Below, in pieces: positions 1-6,848 of a DNA stretch of 9,230 nt. The translations under genes were made by a program, and so were the position numbers. Position 1 is the stretch's first letter; each line of letters starts with the position of its first letter. Under the pieces are notes generated by a model that worked only from the letters and a program-made list of their open reading frames with translations, made no database searches and was not told the origin of the DNA. Source of the DNA: Pseudomonadota bacterium (lineage in GTDB: Bacteria; Pseudomonadota; Gammaproteobacteria; Xanthomonadales; Xanthomonadaceae); NCBI GenBank assembly GCA_023439425.1, contig JAEXNZ010000034.1, positions 1 through 9,230 of the forward strand, given 5' to 3'.

Positions 1-2902
1 GCTTGGCGTAGCGCAGGCGCGCTATCAGCTCGTTGACCTTGTGGCCGGGCAGCTGGCCACCTTCGCCAGGCTTGGCCCCCTGCGCGACCTTGATCTGCAG
101 CACCTCGGCGTAGACCAGGTATTCGGCGGTGACACCGAAGCGGCCCGAGGCCACCTGCTTGATCTTGCTGCGCTTGTCGGTGCCGTAGCGGGCGGGATCT
201 TCGCCGCCTTCGCCGGAGTTGCTGCGCCCGCCCAGGCGGTTCATCGCAATAGCCAGCGCTTCATGCGCTTCCGGCGACAGCGCGCCCAGGCTGATCGCGG
301 CGGTGTCGAAACGACGGAACAGGTCTTCGGCCGGTGCCACCTCACTCAGTGGCGTGGGCGTGGGCGCGGCCTTGAGCTGCAGCAGATCGCGCAGTGCCGA
401 CACCGGGCGGCCGTGCACGGCTTCGCAGTAGCGCTGCCAGTCCGCCGCATCACCGCTGCGCGCCGCGCGCTGCAGGGTCATGACCACGTCCGGGTTGTAC
501 ATGTGGTATTCGCCGCCGTGCACATACTTGAGCAGGCCGCCCACGTCCGGATGCAGCAGGTCGTTCCACGCGCGCACGGTGAGTTCGCGCGCTTCGTCGT
601 CCAGGCGCGCAAAACCCACGCCGGCCACGCGCGAGGCGGTATCCGGGAAGCACAGGTCGACCACTTCGTCATCCAGCCCGACGATCTCAAACAGCTGCGC
701 GCCGCGGTAGCTGGCCACGGTACAGATGCCCATCTTCGAGATGATCTTGGACAGGCCCTTGTAGATGCCCTTGCGGTAGCTGCGCCCGATCTGCGACTGC
801 TCGCCGCCCTTCTTCAACTGCAGGATGCCGCGCCGGCCCAGGTCGAACAGGGTCTGGTAGGCCAGGTACGGATACACCGCGGTGGCCCCGAAGCCGAGCA
901 GGCAGGCCATGTGGTGCGGGTCGCGCGCGGTGCCGGTTTCCAGAATCAGGTTGACGTCGCAGCGCAGGCCGACGTTGGACAGATGGTGATGGACCGCGCT
1001 GGTGGCCAGCAGTGCATGCACCATCGGCCGGTCGGCCACCGGATAGCGGTCGCTGAGCAGCAGCATGACGATGCCTTCGCGCGCGGCCGCTTCGACCTCC
1101 GCGCAGATACGTTCGATACCGGCCTTCAGCCCCTCTTCCAGGCTGTAGGACAGGTCGATCAGGCGGTTGCGGTCGGTGTACTGCGGCATCTTCAGCAGCT
1201 GCCGCAGCTTGCGCTGGCTGAGCACCGGCGAATTGAGGATGACGTGGTTCACCGTCTCCGCGCCGGCATGGAAGATGTTGGTCTCCTTGCCCAGCTGGGT
1301 GGTCAGCGACATCACGCAGTCTTCCCGCAGCGGGTCGATCGGCGGGTTGGTGACCTGCGCGAAGGCCTGGCGGAAATAGTCGTACAGCGGGCGGCTGTGC
1401 TGGCTGAGCACCGCCATCGGGGTGTCGTCGCCCATCGAGCCGGTGGCTTCCTGCTCGGTCTCGGCCAGCGGGCGCAGCACCTGCTCCACTTCCTCGGTGC
1501 TGAGCTGGAACAGCTTGTGGTAGCTGCGCAGGGTGCGTTCGTCGAACGGCTCTTCTACCAGCGACGGGTCGATCAGCTCGGTCTGCAGGTAGGTCACGCC
1601 CTGCTGCAGCCACTGCTTGTACGGGGCACGGCCGCGGTTGATGCGGTCAATGGCATCCGAGTCGAGCAGGTCACCGCGCTTGAGGTCGATGGCCATCATC
1701 TCGCCCGGACCCAGCTTGCCCTTGCGCACCACGCGCTCGGCCGGCACTTCCCATACGCCGGCTTCGGAGGCCACCAGGAAGTGGCGGTCGGAGGTCAGCA
1801 TCCAACGTGCCGGGCGCAGGCCGTTACGGTCCAGCGTGCAGGCCGCATAGCGGCCGTCGCAGGCGACGATGCCGGCCGGGCCGTCCCACGGCTCGCTGTT
1901 GAGCCCGTAGAACTCGTAGAACGCGGCCAGGTCGGCGTCCTTGAACTCCAGCGACTGCGTCGCCGGCGGCACCAGAATGCGCAGCGCCTGGATCAGCTCC
2001 ATGCCGGCGCTGACCATCAGCTCCAGCATGTTGTCCAGGCTCTGCGAATCCGAGCCGTGCATGGAGATCACAGGATCGAACTCGGCGATGTCGAAGCGCG
2101 GGGTCTTCCACACCTTGCTGCGCGCCTGCGCCCAGCGCCGGTTGCCTTCGATGGTGTTGATCTCGCCGTTGTGGGCGAGCATGCGGAACGGATGCGCCAG
2201 CGGCCAGCGCGGCAGCGTGTTGGTCGAGAAACGCTGGTGGAAGACGATCGCGCTGGACGCCAGGTCACTGCGCTGAAGGTCGGTGTAGAACCGGCTCAGC
2301 TTGTCCGGCAGCACCATGCCCTTGTAGCTGATCGCGTTCGGGGTGAGCGTGGTGACGTAGAAATCGGCGTGTTCACGCAGCTGCTGTTCGCTGCGACGCC
2401 GTGCCAGGAACAGCGCAAGCGTGAAACCGGCTTCGTCCTGGCCGGGACCGGCGTCGACGAACAACTGCTCGATATGCGGCAGGGTGTCGCGCGCCAGCTG
2501 GCCGCAGACACTCGGGTCGGTCGGGACCACACGCCAGCCAAGCGGCTGGCAGCCGGCGTCGCGCAGGGTCTGTTCAAGGGTGGCGCGGCAGTGCGCGGCA
2601 GCGGTTTCATCGTGCGGCAGGAACACCACGCCGGCAGCGTGCTGCGCGCCAAGCGTCAGGCCGGCTTCGGCGGCGAGGGCTTTCAGGAACACGGTGGGGC
2701 GGCGCAGCAACAGGCCGCAGCCGTCACCGGTCAAACCGTCGGCGGCGACGCCACCACGATGGGTCATGCGCGAGAGCGCGGCAATGGCGGTATCGACCAG
2801 CAAGCGGGACGGCTGGTCGTCGAGCTGCGCGACCATGCCAAAACCACAGGCGTCGCGTTCGTCTTGCGGGTCGTAAAGCCCTTGGCGGTTGCGGGGGGCC
2901 AT
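1..2902 (-). CDS. gltB: Glutamate synthase (NADPH) large subunit, N-terminal 967 residues, 3' end outside window
   Basis: GltB makes two glutamates from glutamine and 2-oxoglutarate in the cytoplasm, with the small subunit GltD supplying electrons. The reading frame is open from the ATG at 2902 to the left edge. The start is followed by a short propeptide and RDACGFG, so Cys19 is the expected N-terminal nucleophile of the class II (Ntn) amidotransferase domain after processing. Other landmarks are MTHRGG (about 46-51), TGDGCG (58-63) and AHNGEINT (Asn245). The central domain includes SDRYPVADRP and ILETGTARDPHH, and the start of the FMN-binding synthase domain shows LGALSPEAHE and GRSNSGEGGED (about 870-900). 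The family is near 1,490 residues, so the 3Fe-4S cysteines and the C-terminal beta-helix lie beyond the window, as would gltD if the usual order holds. The start is supported by AGAGG (2908-2912), 5 bases upstream. No frameshift or stop was seen. Confidence 0.96.
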   Translation of the reverse strand, partial: MAPRNRQGLYDPQDERDACGFGMVAQLDDQPSRLLVDTAIAALSRMTHRGGVAADGLTGDGCGLLLRRPTVFLKALAAEAGLTLGAQHAAGVVFLPHDETAAAHCRATLEQTLRDAGCQPLGWRVVPTDPSVCGQLARDTLPHIEQLFVDAGPGQDEAGFTLALFLARRRSEQQLREHADFYVTTLTPNAISYKGMVLPDKLSRFYTDLQRSDLASSAIVFHQRFSTNTLPRWPLAHPFRMLAHNGEINTIEGNRRWAQARSKVWKTPRFDIAEFDPVISMHGSDSQSLDNMLELMVSAGMELIQALRILVPPATQSLEFKDADLAAFYEFYGLNSEPWDGPAGIVACDGRYAACTLDRNGLRPARWMLTSDRHFLVASEAGVWEVPAERVVRKGKLGPGEMMAIDLKRGDLLDSDAIDRINRGRAPYKQWLQQGVTYLQTELIDPSLVEEPFDERTLRSYHKLFQLSTEEVEQVLRPLAETEQEATGSMGDDTPMAVLSQHSRPLYDYFRQAFAQVTNPPIDPLREDCVMSLTTQLGKETNIFHAGAETVNHVILNSPVLSQRKLRQLLKMPQYTDRNRLIDLSYSLEEGLKAGIERICAEVEAAAREGIVMLLLSDRYPVADRPMVHALLATSAVHHHLSNVGLRCDVNLILETGTARDPHHMACLLGFGATAVYPYLAYQTLFDLGRRGILQLKKGGEQSQIGRSYRKGIYKGLSKIISKMGICTVASYRGAQLFEIVGLDDEVVDLCFPDTASRVAGVGFARLDDEARELTVRAWNDLLHPDVGGLLKYVHGGEYHMYNPDVVMTLQRAARSGDAADWQRYCEAVHGRPVSALRDLLQLKAAPTPTPLSEVAPAEDLFRRFDTAAISLGALSPEAHEALAIAMNRLGGRSNSGEGGEDPARYGTDKRSKIKQVASGRFGVTAEYLVYAEVLQIKVAQGAKPGEGGQLPGHKVNELIARLRYAK

Positions 2903-2920
2903 GTCTGCCTCTAAGTCGGG

Positions 2921-2946
2921 TGAGCGGCGACAGTCGTCCCCGCTCA
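2921..2946 (-). promoter_or_regulatory. Hairpin in the gltB 5' leader
   Basis: An 11-bp inverted repeat with one mismatch (TGAGCGG.GAC arms, loop AGTC) lies 19-44 bases upstream of the gltB start codon and 8 bases upstream of its Shine-Dalgarno sequence. There is no T-run on either strand, so it is not a textbook intrinsic terminator. It could be a terminator for the upstream lipoprotein gene, a leader structure affecting gltB expression, or a dyad bound by a protein. The repeat is seen directly; the role is inference. Confidence 0.45.
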
Positions 2947-2983
2947 GTCCGTTTGAGCGCAGCTGAAGGCACCGGATGTTTCG

Positions 2984-3012
2984 ACTAGATCACAGTTGCT
3001 GCGACGCCGCAA
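2984..3012 (-). promoter_or_regulatory. Weak candidate promoter for gltB
   Basis: On the minus strand, TTGCGG (3007-3012) and TCTAGT (2984-2989) are separated by 17 bases, matching the sigma-70 hexamers at 3 of 6 and 4 of 6 positions. Placement is sensible, with a start of transcription some 70-75 bases upstream of the gltB ATG and the leader hairpin inside the transcript. In GC-rich DNA such matches can occur by chance. Confidence 0.2.
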
Positions 3013-3080
3013 TACACGGTTGCACTCGAAACCAGCGGCGCTGAAAACAGCTGCAGATGCCGCTGGACACCCGCCCCAAT

Positions 3081-3494
3081 TCAGCCGCAGCGCACGCCGG
3101 TGACGACATTCTTGTCGTCCAGTTCCACGTTCAGGCGTTCACCGAGGAACTCCATCGTGGTCACGTCGTTGGGATGCAGCACGCGGACCTGCTTGGCCGC
3201 CGAATCCTGTTGCGCCTGGCCTTCCATGCCGTCGCTCCAGGGCTGGCCGATCAGGCTCTGCACCTGGGTGGCGTCGCAGTTGCCGACCGGCGGTGCCTCG
3301 GTGGCCTTGCCTGCTTCTGCCGGTGCCGGCGCGGAGGCCTCTTCAGCGGCCTTCTGTGCGTGGGCGGTGGCCGCTTCCTGCTCGTCCATCGGCGGGGCCT
3401 TGCAGGCACCGAGCAGCAGCAGGGCGGGAACCAGGGCCGCTCCCATCAGCAGGGGACGGAACGAACGGGGGGCGCGGGAAGACAGAGACGACAT
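3081..3494 (-). CDS. I78-type peptidase-inhibitor-like lipoprotein (137 aa)
   Basis: A predicted lipoprotein with an Arg-containing n-region, a hydrophobic stretch and a lipobox ending LLGAC, so Cys31 should be lipidated and the protein tethered in the periplasm. After it comes an Ala/Pro/Glu-rich spacer (about 32-71), then a compact domain framed by Cys73 and Cys136 with VRVLHP, VTTME, GERLNVE and a final VRCG. This fits the I78 family, whose type member is the Aspergillus elastase inhibitor, a roughly 68-residue protein with one disulfide between near-terminal cysteines. A disulfide here is inferred. GGAG (3500-3503), 5 bases before the ATG, supports the start; Met17 would remove the positive n-region. 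The gene is divergent from the topoisomerase gene and tandem with gltB, 178 bases upstream of it. The target protease, if any, is unknown. Confidence 0.83.
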   Translation of the reverse strand: MSSLSSRAPRSFRPLLMGAALVPALLLLGACKAPPMDEQEAATAHAQKAAEEASAPAPAEAGKATEAPPVGNCDATQVQSLIGQPWSDGMEGQAQQDSAAKQVRVLHPNDVTTMEFLGERLNVELDDKNVVTGVRCG

Positions 3495-3631
3495 CGAGAC
3501 TCCGGAAGGTGGAAGACCAGGAAGCCATGGAGCATATCGCCAACCAGGGTGTGAGGTGTTTGTCTTCTGTTATTGACGCGCCGGAGGCAACGCGGTCACG
3601 ACACTGACCTTCCCGGTTCCGATGTCTGTTC

Positions 3632-4684
3632 ATGCCTGTCCGACGTACTGCCACCCCCGAAGCCCAGGCCGCCCGCGCCGCCGGCCTGCGCTATGTCAGC
3701 GACGAGCAGCCGGGCATCGCCCGCCGCCGTGCCGGCAAAGGCTTCAGTTACCGCGATGCTGACGGGCATGTAGTGCGCGACGCGGCCACGCTGGCGCGGA
3801 TCCGCGCGCTGGCGATTCCGCCGGCGTATACCGACGTGTGGATCTGCGCGCTGGACAACGGCCATCTGCAGGCCACCGGCCGCGATGCGCGACGGCGCAA
3901 GCAGTACCGCTACCACGCCGACTGGGCGCGGGTGCGCGGTGACGGCAAGTTTGATCGCGTGATCGCCTTCGGCAAGGCGTTGCCCGCGCTGCGACGACGG
4001 CTGCGCCGCGACATGAAGCTGCCCGGCTTTCCACAGGACAAAGTGCTGGCCATCGTGATCTCGCTGCTGGCCGACACCCTGGTGCGGGTGGGTAACCCCG
4101 AGTACGCCCGCGACAACCGCTCCTATGGGCTGACCACGCTGCGCAACCACCATCTGGCGCTGGTCCGTGGCGGGCGCGCGCGCATGCACTTCCGTGGCAA
4201 GTCCGGCCAGGTGCAGGACGTGGAGATTGATGACAAGCGACTGGTCGAACTGATCCGGCGCTGCCAGCAGCTGCCGGGGCAGGCGCTGTTCCAGTACCGC
4301 GATGACGACGGCACCCTGCAGCCGGTGGATTCGGGGCAGGTCAACGCCTACCTGCGCGACGCCATGGGTGAGGATTTCAGCGCAAAGGACTTCCGCACCT
4401 GGGGCGGTACCGTGGCCGCGCTGAAACAGTTCGCCGCCACCGAACTGCCTGAAAAGCCCAGCGAGCGCGCCTTGGCGGCGCTGCAGAAGCAGGTCGTCTG
4501 CGAAGTAGCCACCCTGCTGGGCAACACGCCCTCGGTGTGCCGCAAGGCCTACATCGACCCCAGCGTGTTTGAAGGCTGGCGCGCCGGCAGCCTGGCCAAG
4601 CTGGCCGGCCTGCGCGGCGAACGCCAATGGGAGGCGGCCACCCTGCGCTTCCTGCGCAGCGCCCGCCGCGCCGTCAAAACGTAA
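3632..4684 (+). CDS. Type IB DNA topoisomerase, poxvirus-like bacterial family
   Basis: This enzyme relaxes supercoils by making a transient 3'-phosphotyrosyl nick, without ATP. By alignment in memory to vaccinia topoisomerase, the catalytic set is visible: Arg152 in VRVGNPEYARDN, Lys190 in FRGKSGQ, Arg255 in KDFRTWGGT, and the nucleophile Tyr307 in VCRKAYIDP. The vaccinia general acid His265 aligns with Asn298, as known for bacterial members such as that of Deinococcus. An N-terminal domain (about 15-110, with AGKGFSY and IPPAYTDVWI) precedes the catalytic domain, and the 350-residue length is normal for the bacterial family. The ATG has no clear Shine-Dalgarno sequence, but the conserved AAGLRYVSDEQPGI begins soon after, leaving little room for a later start. 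A TTGACG at 3573-3578 could be a -35 element, although the matching -10 is poor. It converges on the next lipoprotein gene and is probably monocistronic. Confidence 0.94.
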   Translation: MPVRRTATPEAQAARAAGLRYVSDEQPGIARRRAGKGFSYRDADGHVVRDAATLARIRALAIPPAYTDVWICALDNGHLQATGRDARRRKQYRYHADWARVRGDGKFDRVIAFGKALPALRRRLRRDMKLPGFPQDKVLAIVISLLADTLVRVGNPEYARDNRSYGLTTLRNHHLALVRGGRARMHFRGKSGQVQDVEIDDKRLVELIRRCQQLPGQALFQYRDDDGTLQPVDSGQVNAYLRDAMGEDFSAKDFRTWGGTVAALKQFAATELPEKPSERALAALQKQVVCEVATLLGNTPSVCRKAYIDPSVFEGWRAGSLAKLAGLRGERQWEAATLRFLRSARRAVKT

Positions 4685-4725
4685 CGCCGATGGCTACGCA
4701 CCCAGGTAACGAACGACGCGGTACC

Positions 4726-4755
4726 GTAGAGCCGGGCTTGCCCGGCTGCTCCTAC
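4726..4755 (+). repeat. SMAG-like GTAG palindromic repeat (REP), plus orientation
   Basis: The element starts with GTAG and has a perfect 7-bp stem (GCCGGGC, TT, GCCCGGC) at 4731-4746, then ends in CTAC so that the outer tetranucleotides also pair. This matches the SMAG family of S. maltophilia, REP-type elements thought to be spread by RAYT transposases. It lies between the convergent topoisomerase and lipoprotein genes and could fold in both transcripts. Its right end overlaps the lipoprotein stop codon. The first 25 bases are identical to the inverted copy at 6334-6358. Confidence 0.85.
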
Positions 4756-5093
4756 CCGCAATAAACAGCCGTGATGTTGTTCGTCCGCCCGGTCTCAATA
4801 GTCAACCGCTCACCGCCCGTTTCCGCCCCCGGCGACGGATTGGCCACCCCACTCGCGGTGGCTCCGGTCTCCGCCTGACGCGACCCGATCACCTGCACCT
4901 GCAGGCTGTCGCTGTCCACCCGCGCGCGTTCCACGGTGGCATACGAGGCGGCCAGCCCCACCGCGCCGCGGACCATGTCCACATGGCATTGGCCGGAGAT
5001 CACGCCGTCGATGGGTTGCACGCTGGCCACCTGCGAGGTGCTGCAGGCGGTCAGAGCCACCAGCGCGGCAGCAGAAAGCATCGTACGAAGCAT
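4752..5093 (-). CDS. Divergent I78-like lipoprotein (113 aa)
   Basis: A short signal peptide ends in the lipobox LTAC, giving a lipidated Cys17. The mature part is framed by Cys36 and Cys112 and ends GERLTIE...ITAVYCG, aligning without gaps to the tails of the two other lipoproteins in the window. From Cys36 to Gln67 it also aligns ungapped with the lipoprotein at 8760-9092 (VERARVDS against VEKAVKDS). Between these blocks it has 13 extra residues rich in Gly, Ala, Ser and Thr and lacks the Pro...Thr-Met motif, so it may not be recognised as I78 by profile searches. The start at 5093 is preferred over an upstream in-frame ATG because AAGGAG (5103-5108) lies 9 bases before it and the signal peptide begins there. 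The TAG stop is formed by the GTAG end of a repeat. The gene is divergent from the dehydrogenase. Function unknown; inhibitor activity is uncertain. Confidence 0.8.
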   Translation of the reverse strand: MLRTMLSAAALVALTACSTSQVASVQPIDGVISGQCHVDMVRGAVGLAASYATVERARVDSDSLQVQVIGSRQAETGATASGVANPSPGAETGGERLTIETGRTNNITAVYCG

Positions 5094-5245
5094 GGCGGCA
5101 GACTCCTTGTATTGAGAACGAGAGCGTGCCTCGCCGGGCGTATGCAGCAGATGAACGCCTGCACGGTACGCGCACATGCCATTCACCGTCGCTGTTCCCC
5201 CTTATCCGCAGACTGGGACGCTCCTACTGCAACGGGAGGATATCC

Positions 5246-6331
5246 ATGGCCACCGCCAAGAAGGCCCGCAAGCGCGCGGGTACGACCGCATCATCCGCAA
5301 CTGCTGAAAAGGCGCGCAAGCGCACCCCGGTGGTGAAGACCGCCACCCGCAAGGCGGCGGCCGAGGATCCTCGCGCTGCGCGCGTGGCAGCCCGCCAACG
5401 TCGCCTGCAGGATCAGGAGAAGGCCAAGGACGCCCGTGCCACGAAGAAGAGCGCAAAGAAGGCAACCCAGGCCGGTAGCCGCAAACAGCCGGAGAAAATG
5501 CCGGGCCAGCACATCGCGAAGCCCGGCAATGAACACGAACTGCAGCTGGAGCCGCGCTTCCTCGCGCCCGACTACGTCGGCAGCGGCAAGCTGCAGGGCA
5601 AGCGCGCCATCATCACCGGTGCTGACTCCGGCATCGGTCGCGCAGTGGCGGTGCTGTTCGCGCGCGAAGGCGCGGACGTAGCCGTGCTGCATCTGGACGA
5701 GGATGAAGACGCGCGGATCACCCGCGAACATGTGGAGGCCGAGGGCACCCGTAGCATCGTCATCAAAGGCGATGTCCGCGATTCCCGTTTCTGCGACAAG
5801 TCCGTCAAACAGGTGGTCAAAGCCTGGGGCGGAGTGGACATTCTGGTCAACAACGCCGCCTTCCAGCTGCACTGCCATCGCCTGGAAGACCTGGAAGACG
5901 ATCACCTCCAGGAAACCCTGCAGACCAACATCGCGGGTTACATCCAGATGGCACGTGCGGTACTGCCGTATCTGGAAGAGGGCGACTGCATCATCAACAC
6001 GGGTTCTGAAACCGGGCTGTTCGGCAGCAAGTCGCTGATCGACTATTCCTCGACCAAGGGGGCGATCCATGCGTTCACCAAGGCACTGGCCAGCCAGTTG
6101 CTGCCGCGTGGCATACGCGTCAACGCCGTGGCCCCCGGGCCGGTGTGGACGCCACTGAATCCCGCCGACAAGCAGGCTCCTGACGTAGCCAAATTCGGGA
6201 AGAGCAGCGACATGGGGCGTGCCGCGCAGCCTGAGGAGCTTTCGCCGGCCTATGTGTTTCTTGCCTCGCCGATCACTGCGAGCTACATCAGTGGCGTGGT
6301 GCTGCCGGTGATGGGTGGGCCGCACGGGTGA
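5246..6331 (+). CDS. SDR-family oxidoreductase with a basic, histone-H1-like N-terminal tail (361 aa)
   Basis: A classical short-chain dehydrogenase/reductase, NAD(P)(H)-dependent, substrate unknown. Residues about 110-361 carry the Rossmann motif TGADSGIG (124-131), NNAA (202-205), Asn228, Ser254, Tyr267-x3-Lys271 and VAPGPVWTPL (295-304). The order and the PDYVGSGKLQGK lead-in resemble E. coli YghA and Bacillus general-stress dehydrogenases. Residues 1-85 are an added tail with about 27 Lys/Arg and 7 acidic residues, with AKKARKR, EKARKR and KKSAKKA blocks like histone-H1-type bacterial proteins; nucleic-acid binding or a loose anchor is inference. The ATG at 5246 is chosen because GGGAGG (5234-5239) lies 6 bases before it. 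An ATG at 5126 would run through the divergent lipoprotein's promoter region without a ribosome site. A GTAG palindrome follows the stop by two bases and may protect or end the transcript. Confidence 0.92.
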   Translation: MATAKKARKRAGTTASSATAEKARKRTPVVKTATRKAAAEDPRAARVAARQRRLQDQEKAKDARATKKSAKKATQAGSRKQPEKMPGQHIAKPGNEHELQLEPRFLAPDYVGSGKLQGKRAIITGADSGIGRAVAVLFAREGADVAVLHLDEDEDARITREHVEAEGTRSIVIKGDVRDSRFCDKSVKQVVKAWGGVDILVNNAAFQLHCHRLEDLEDDHLQETLQTNIAGYIQMARAVLPYLEEGDCIINTGSETGLFGSKSLIDYSSTKGAIHAFTKALASQLLPRGIRVNAVAPGPVWTPLNPADKQAPDVAKFGKSSDMGRAAQPEELSPAYVFLASPITASYISGVVLPVMGGPHG

Positions 6332-6333
6332 GC

Positions 6334-6358
6334 AGCAGCCGGGCAAGCCCGGCTCTAC
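6334..6358 (-). repeat. SMAG-like GTAG palindromic repeat, minus orientation
   Basis: Read on the minus strand this is the same 25-base sequence as 4726-4750, with the GTAG at 6355-6358 and the 7-bp stem at 6338-6353. It begins two bases after the dehydrogenase stop codon, a usual place for REP elements, where they can stabilise mRNA 3' ends. With the copy at 4726 it forms an inverted pair bracketing the lipoprotein and dehydrogenase genes. Confidence 0.85.
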
Positions 6359-6400
6359 CAAGCGCGCTTCGACCGTTCGTCGGCCGGTATCCTCCGGCAC

Positions 6401-6429
6401 TTGACGACAATTGTAGTCACGGGCATGGT
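6401..6429 (+). promoter_or_regulatory. Candidate promoter of the BlaI/M56 operon
   Basis: TTGACG (6401-6406) matches the -35 consensus at 5 of 6 positions. A 17-base spacer leads to CATGGT (6424-6429), a poor -10 with 3 of 6 matches. Transcription would start near 6436. The first operator overlaps the -35 and spacer, and the second covers the presumed start site, which is the arrangement expected for steric repression. The -35 is the stronger part of the call. Confidence 0.45.
6403..6418 (+). promoter_or_regulatory. BlaI-type operator 1
   Basis: GACGACA-AT-TGTAGTC is an inverted repeat with one mismatch between half-sites and contains the TACA-n2-TGTA-like core known for BlaI/MecI operators. 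It overlaps the -35 element. It shares 14 of 16 bases with operator 2, the two differences lying only in the central dinucleotide. Confidence 0.78.
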
Positions 6430-6445
6430 GACGACACGTGTAGTC
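6430..6445 (+). promoter_or_regulatory. BlaI-type operator 2
   Basis: GACGACA-CG-TGTAGTC repeats the half-sites of operator 1 exactly, including the same single asymmetry. The two centres are 27 bases apart, about two and a half helical turns. It ends 3 bases before the repressor's Shine-Dalgarno sequence, so a bound dimer would sit on the transcription start. Autoregulation of the repressor gene is the usual arrangement in this family. Confidence 0.78.
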
Positions 6446-6458
6446 ATCGGAGCGTGTC

Positions 6459-6845
6459 ATGCGTGGGAAGACCATCGGGGACCAGGAGCTGGCCCTGCTG
6501 CAGTATGTGGCGGAACAGGAAACGGCCAGTGTCGGCGAAGTGGCTGCCGGCTTCGGCGAGGCGCGTGGGCTGGCCCGCTCGACCGTGCTGACCATGATGG
6601 AACGCCTGCGCGGCAAGGCTTACCTGACCCGCGAGCAGGTCGACGGCGTGTACCGCTATGCCGCCACCGGCGAGCAGGACACGGTGGTGCAGGGCGCGGT
6701 TGCCAGCTTCGTGGAAAAAACCCTGCAGGGCTCGGTATCGCCGTTCGTGGCCTTCATGTCGCACAAGGCGGAAGTGAGTGATCAGGAACTGGCTGAGCTG
6801 GAAGCCCTGGTGGCCCAGCTGCAGTCGCGTCGGCGGGAGGGCTGA
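6459..6845 (+). CDS. BlaI/MecI/CopY-family transcriptional repressor (128 aa)
   Basis: A small dimeric winged-helix repressor. Residues about 5-70 form the DNA-binding domain, with the helix-turn-helix around GLARSTVLTMMERLRGKAYL (37-56) and a wing at TREQVDGVYRYAAT. The C-terminal part (about 75-125), with VVQGAVASFVEKTLQGSVSPFVAFM and a Leu/Glu-rich last helix, is the dimerisation region. In BlaI/MecI systems cleavage in this region inactivates the repressor after BlaR1 senses a beta-lactam. GGAG (6449-6452), 6 bases upstream, supports the ATG. The M56 protease gene starts 3 bases after the stop, so the two are surely co-transcribed and probably translationally coupled. The paired operators just upstream indicate autoregulation. 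The inducer is unknown and beta-lactam sensing should not be assumed. Confidence 0.93.
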   Translation: MRGKTIGDQELALLQYVAEQETASVGEVAAGFGEARGLARSTVLTMMERLRGKAYLTREQVDGVYRYAATGEQDTVVQGAVASFVEKTLQGSVSPFVAFMSHKAEVSDQELAELEALVAQLQSRRREG

Positions 6846-6848
6846 GCG

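Noticed and set aside
41..2914. A 957-codon plus-strand open frame opposite gltB
   Set aside because: The minus strand encodes a clear, motif-rich GltB throughout. The plus frame is Gln/His/Arg/Val-rich with no recognisable domain, as expected for the antisense of GC-rich coding DNA.
3020..3045. A sigma-54 promoter upstream of gltB (TGG...TGC on the minus strand)
   Set aside because: The GG and GC elements are two bases too close for the required -24/-12 spacing.
3102..3119. GACGACA-TTCT-TGTCGTC, a perfect inverted repeat using the same half-site as the BlaI operators
   Set aside because: The spacer is 4 bases, not 2, and it lies inside lipoprotein coding sequence where it simply encodes Asp-Asp-Lys-Asn-Val-Val near the 3' end.
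3596..4627. A 343-codon minus-strand open frame opposite the topoisomerase
   Set aside because: The plus strand has the full catalytic set of a type IB topoisomerase; the minus frame is compositional shadow.
5126..5245. A 40-codon N-terminal extension of the dehydrogenase
   Set aside because: It lacks a ribosome site and runs across the upstream region of the divergent lipoprotein, while the ATG at 5246 has a strong GGGAGG 6 bases upstream.
5291..6616. A 441-codon minus-strand open frame opposite the dehydrogenase
   Set aside because: It spans a real gene, a repeat and the operators, with no domain or ribosome site; antisense shadow.
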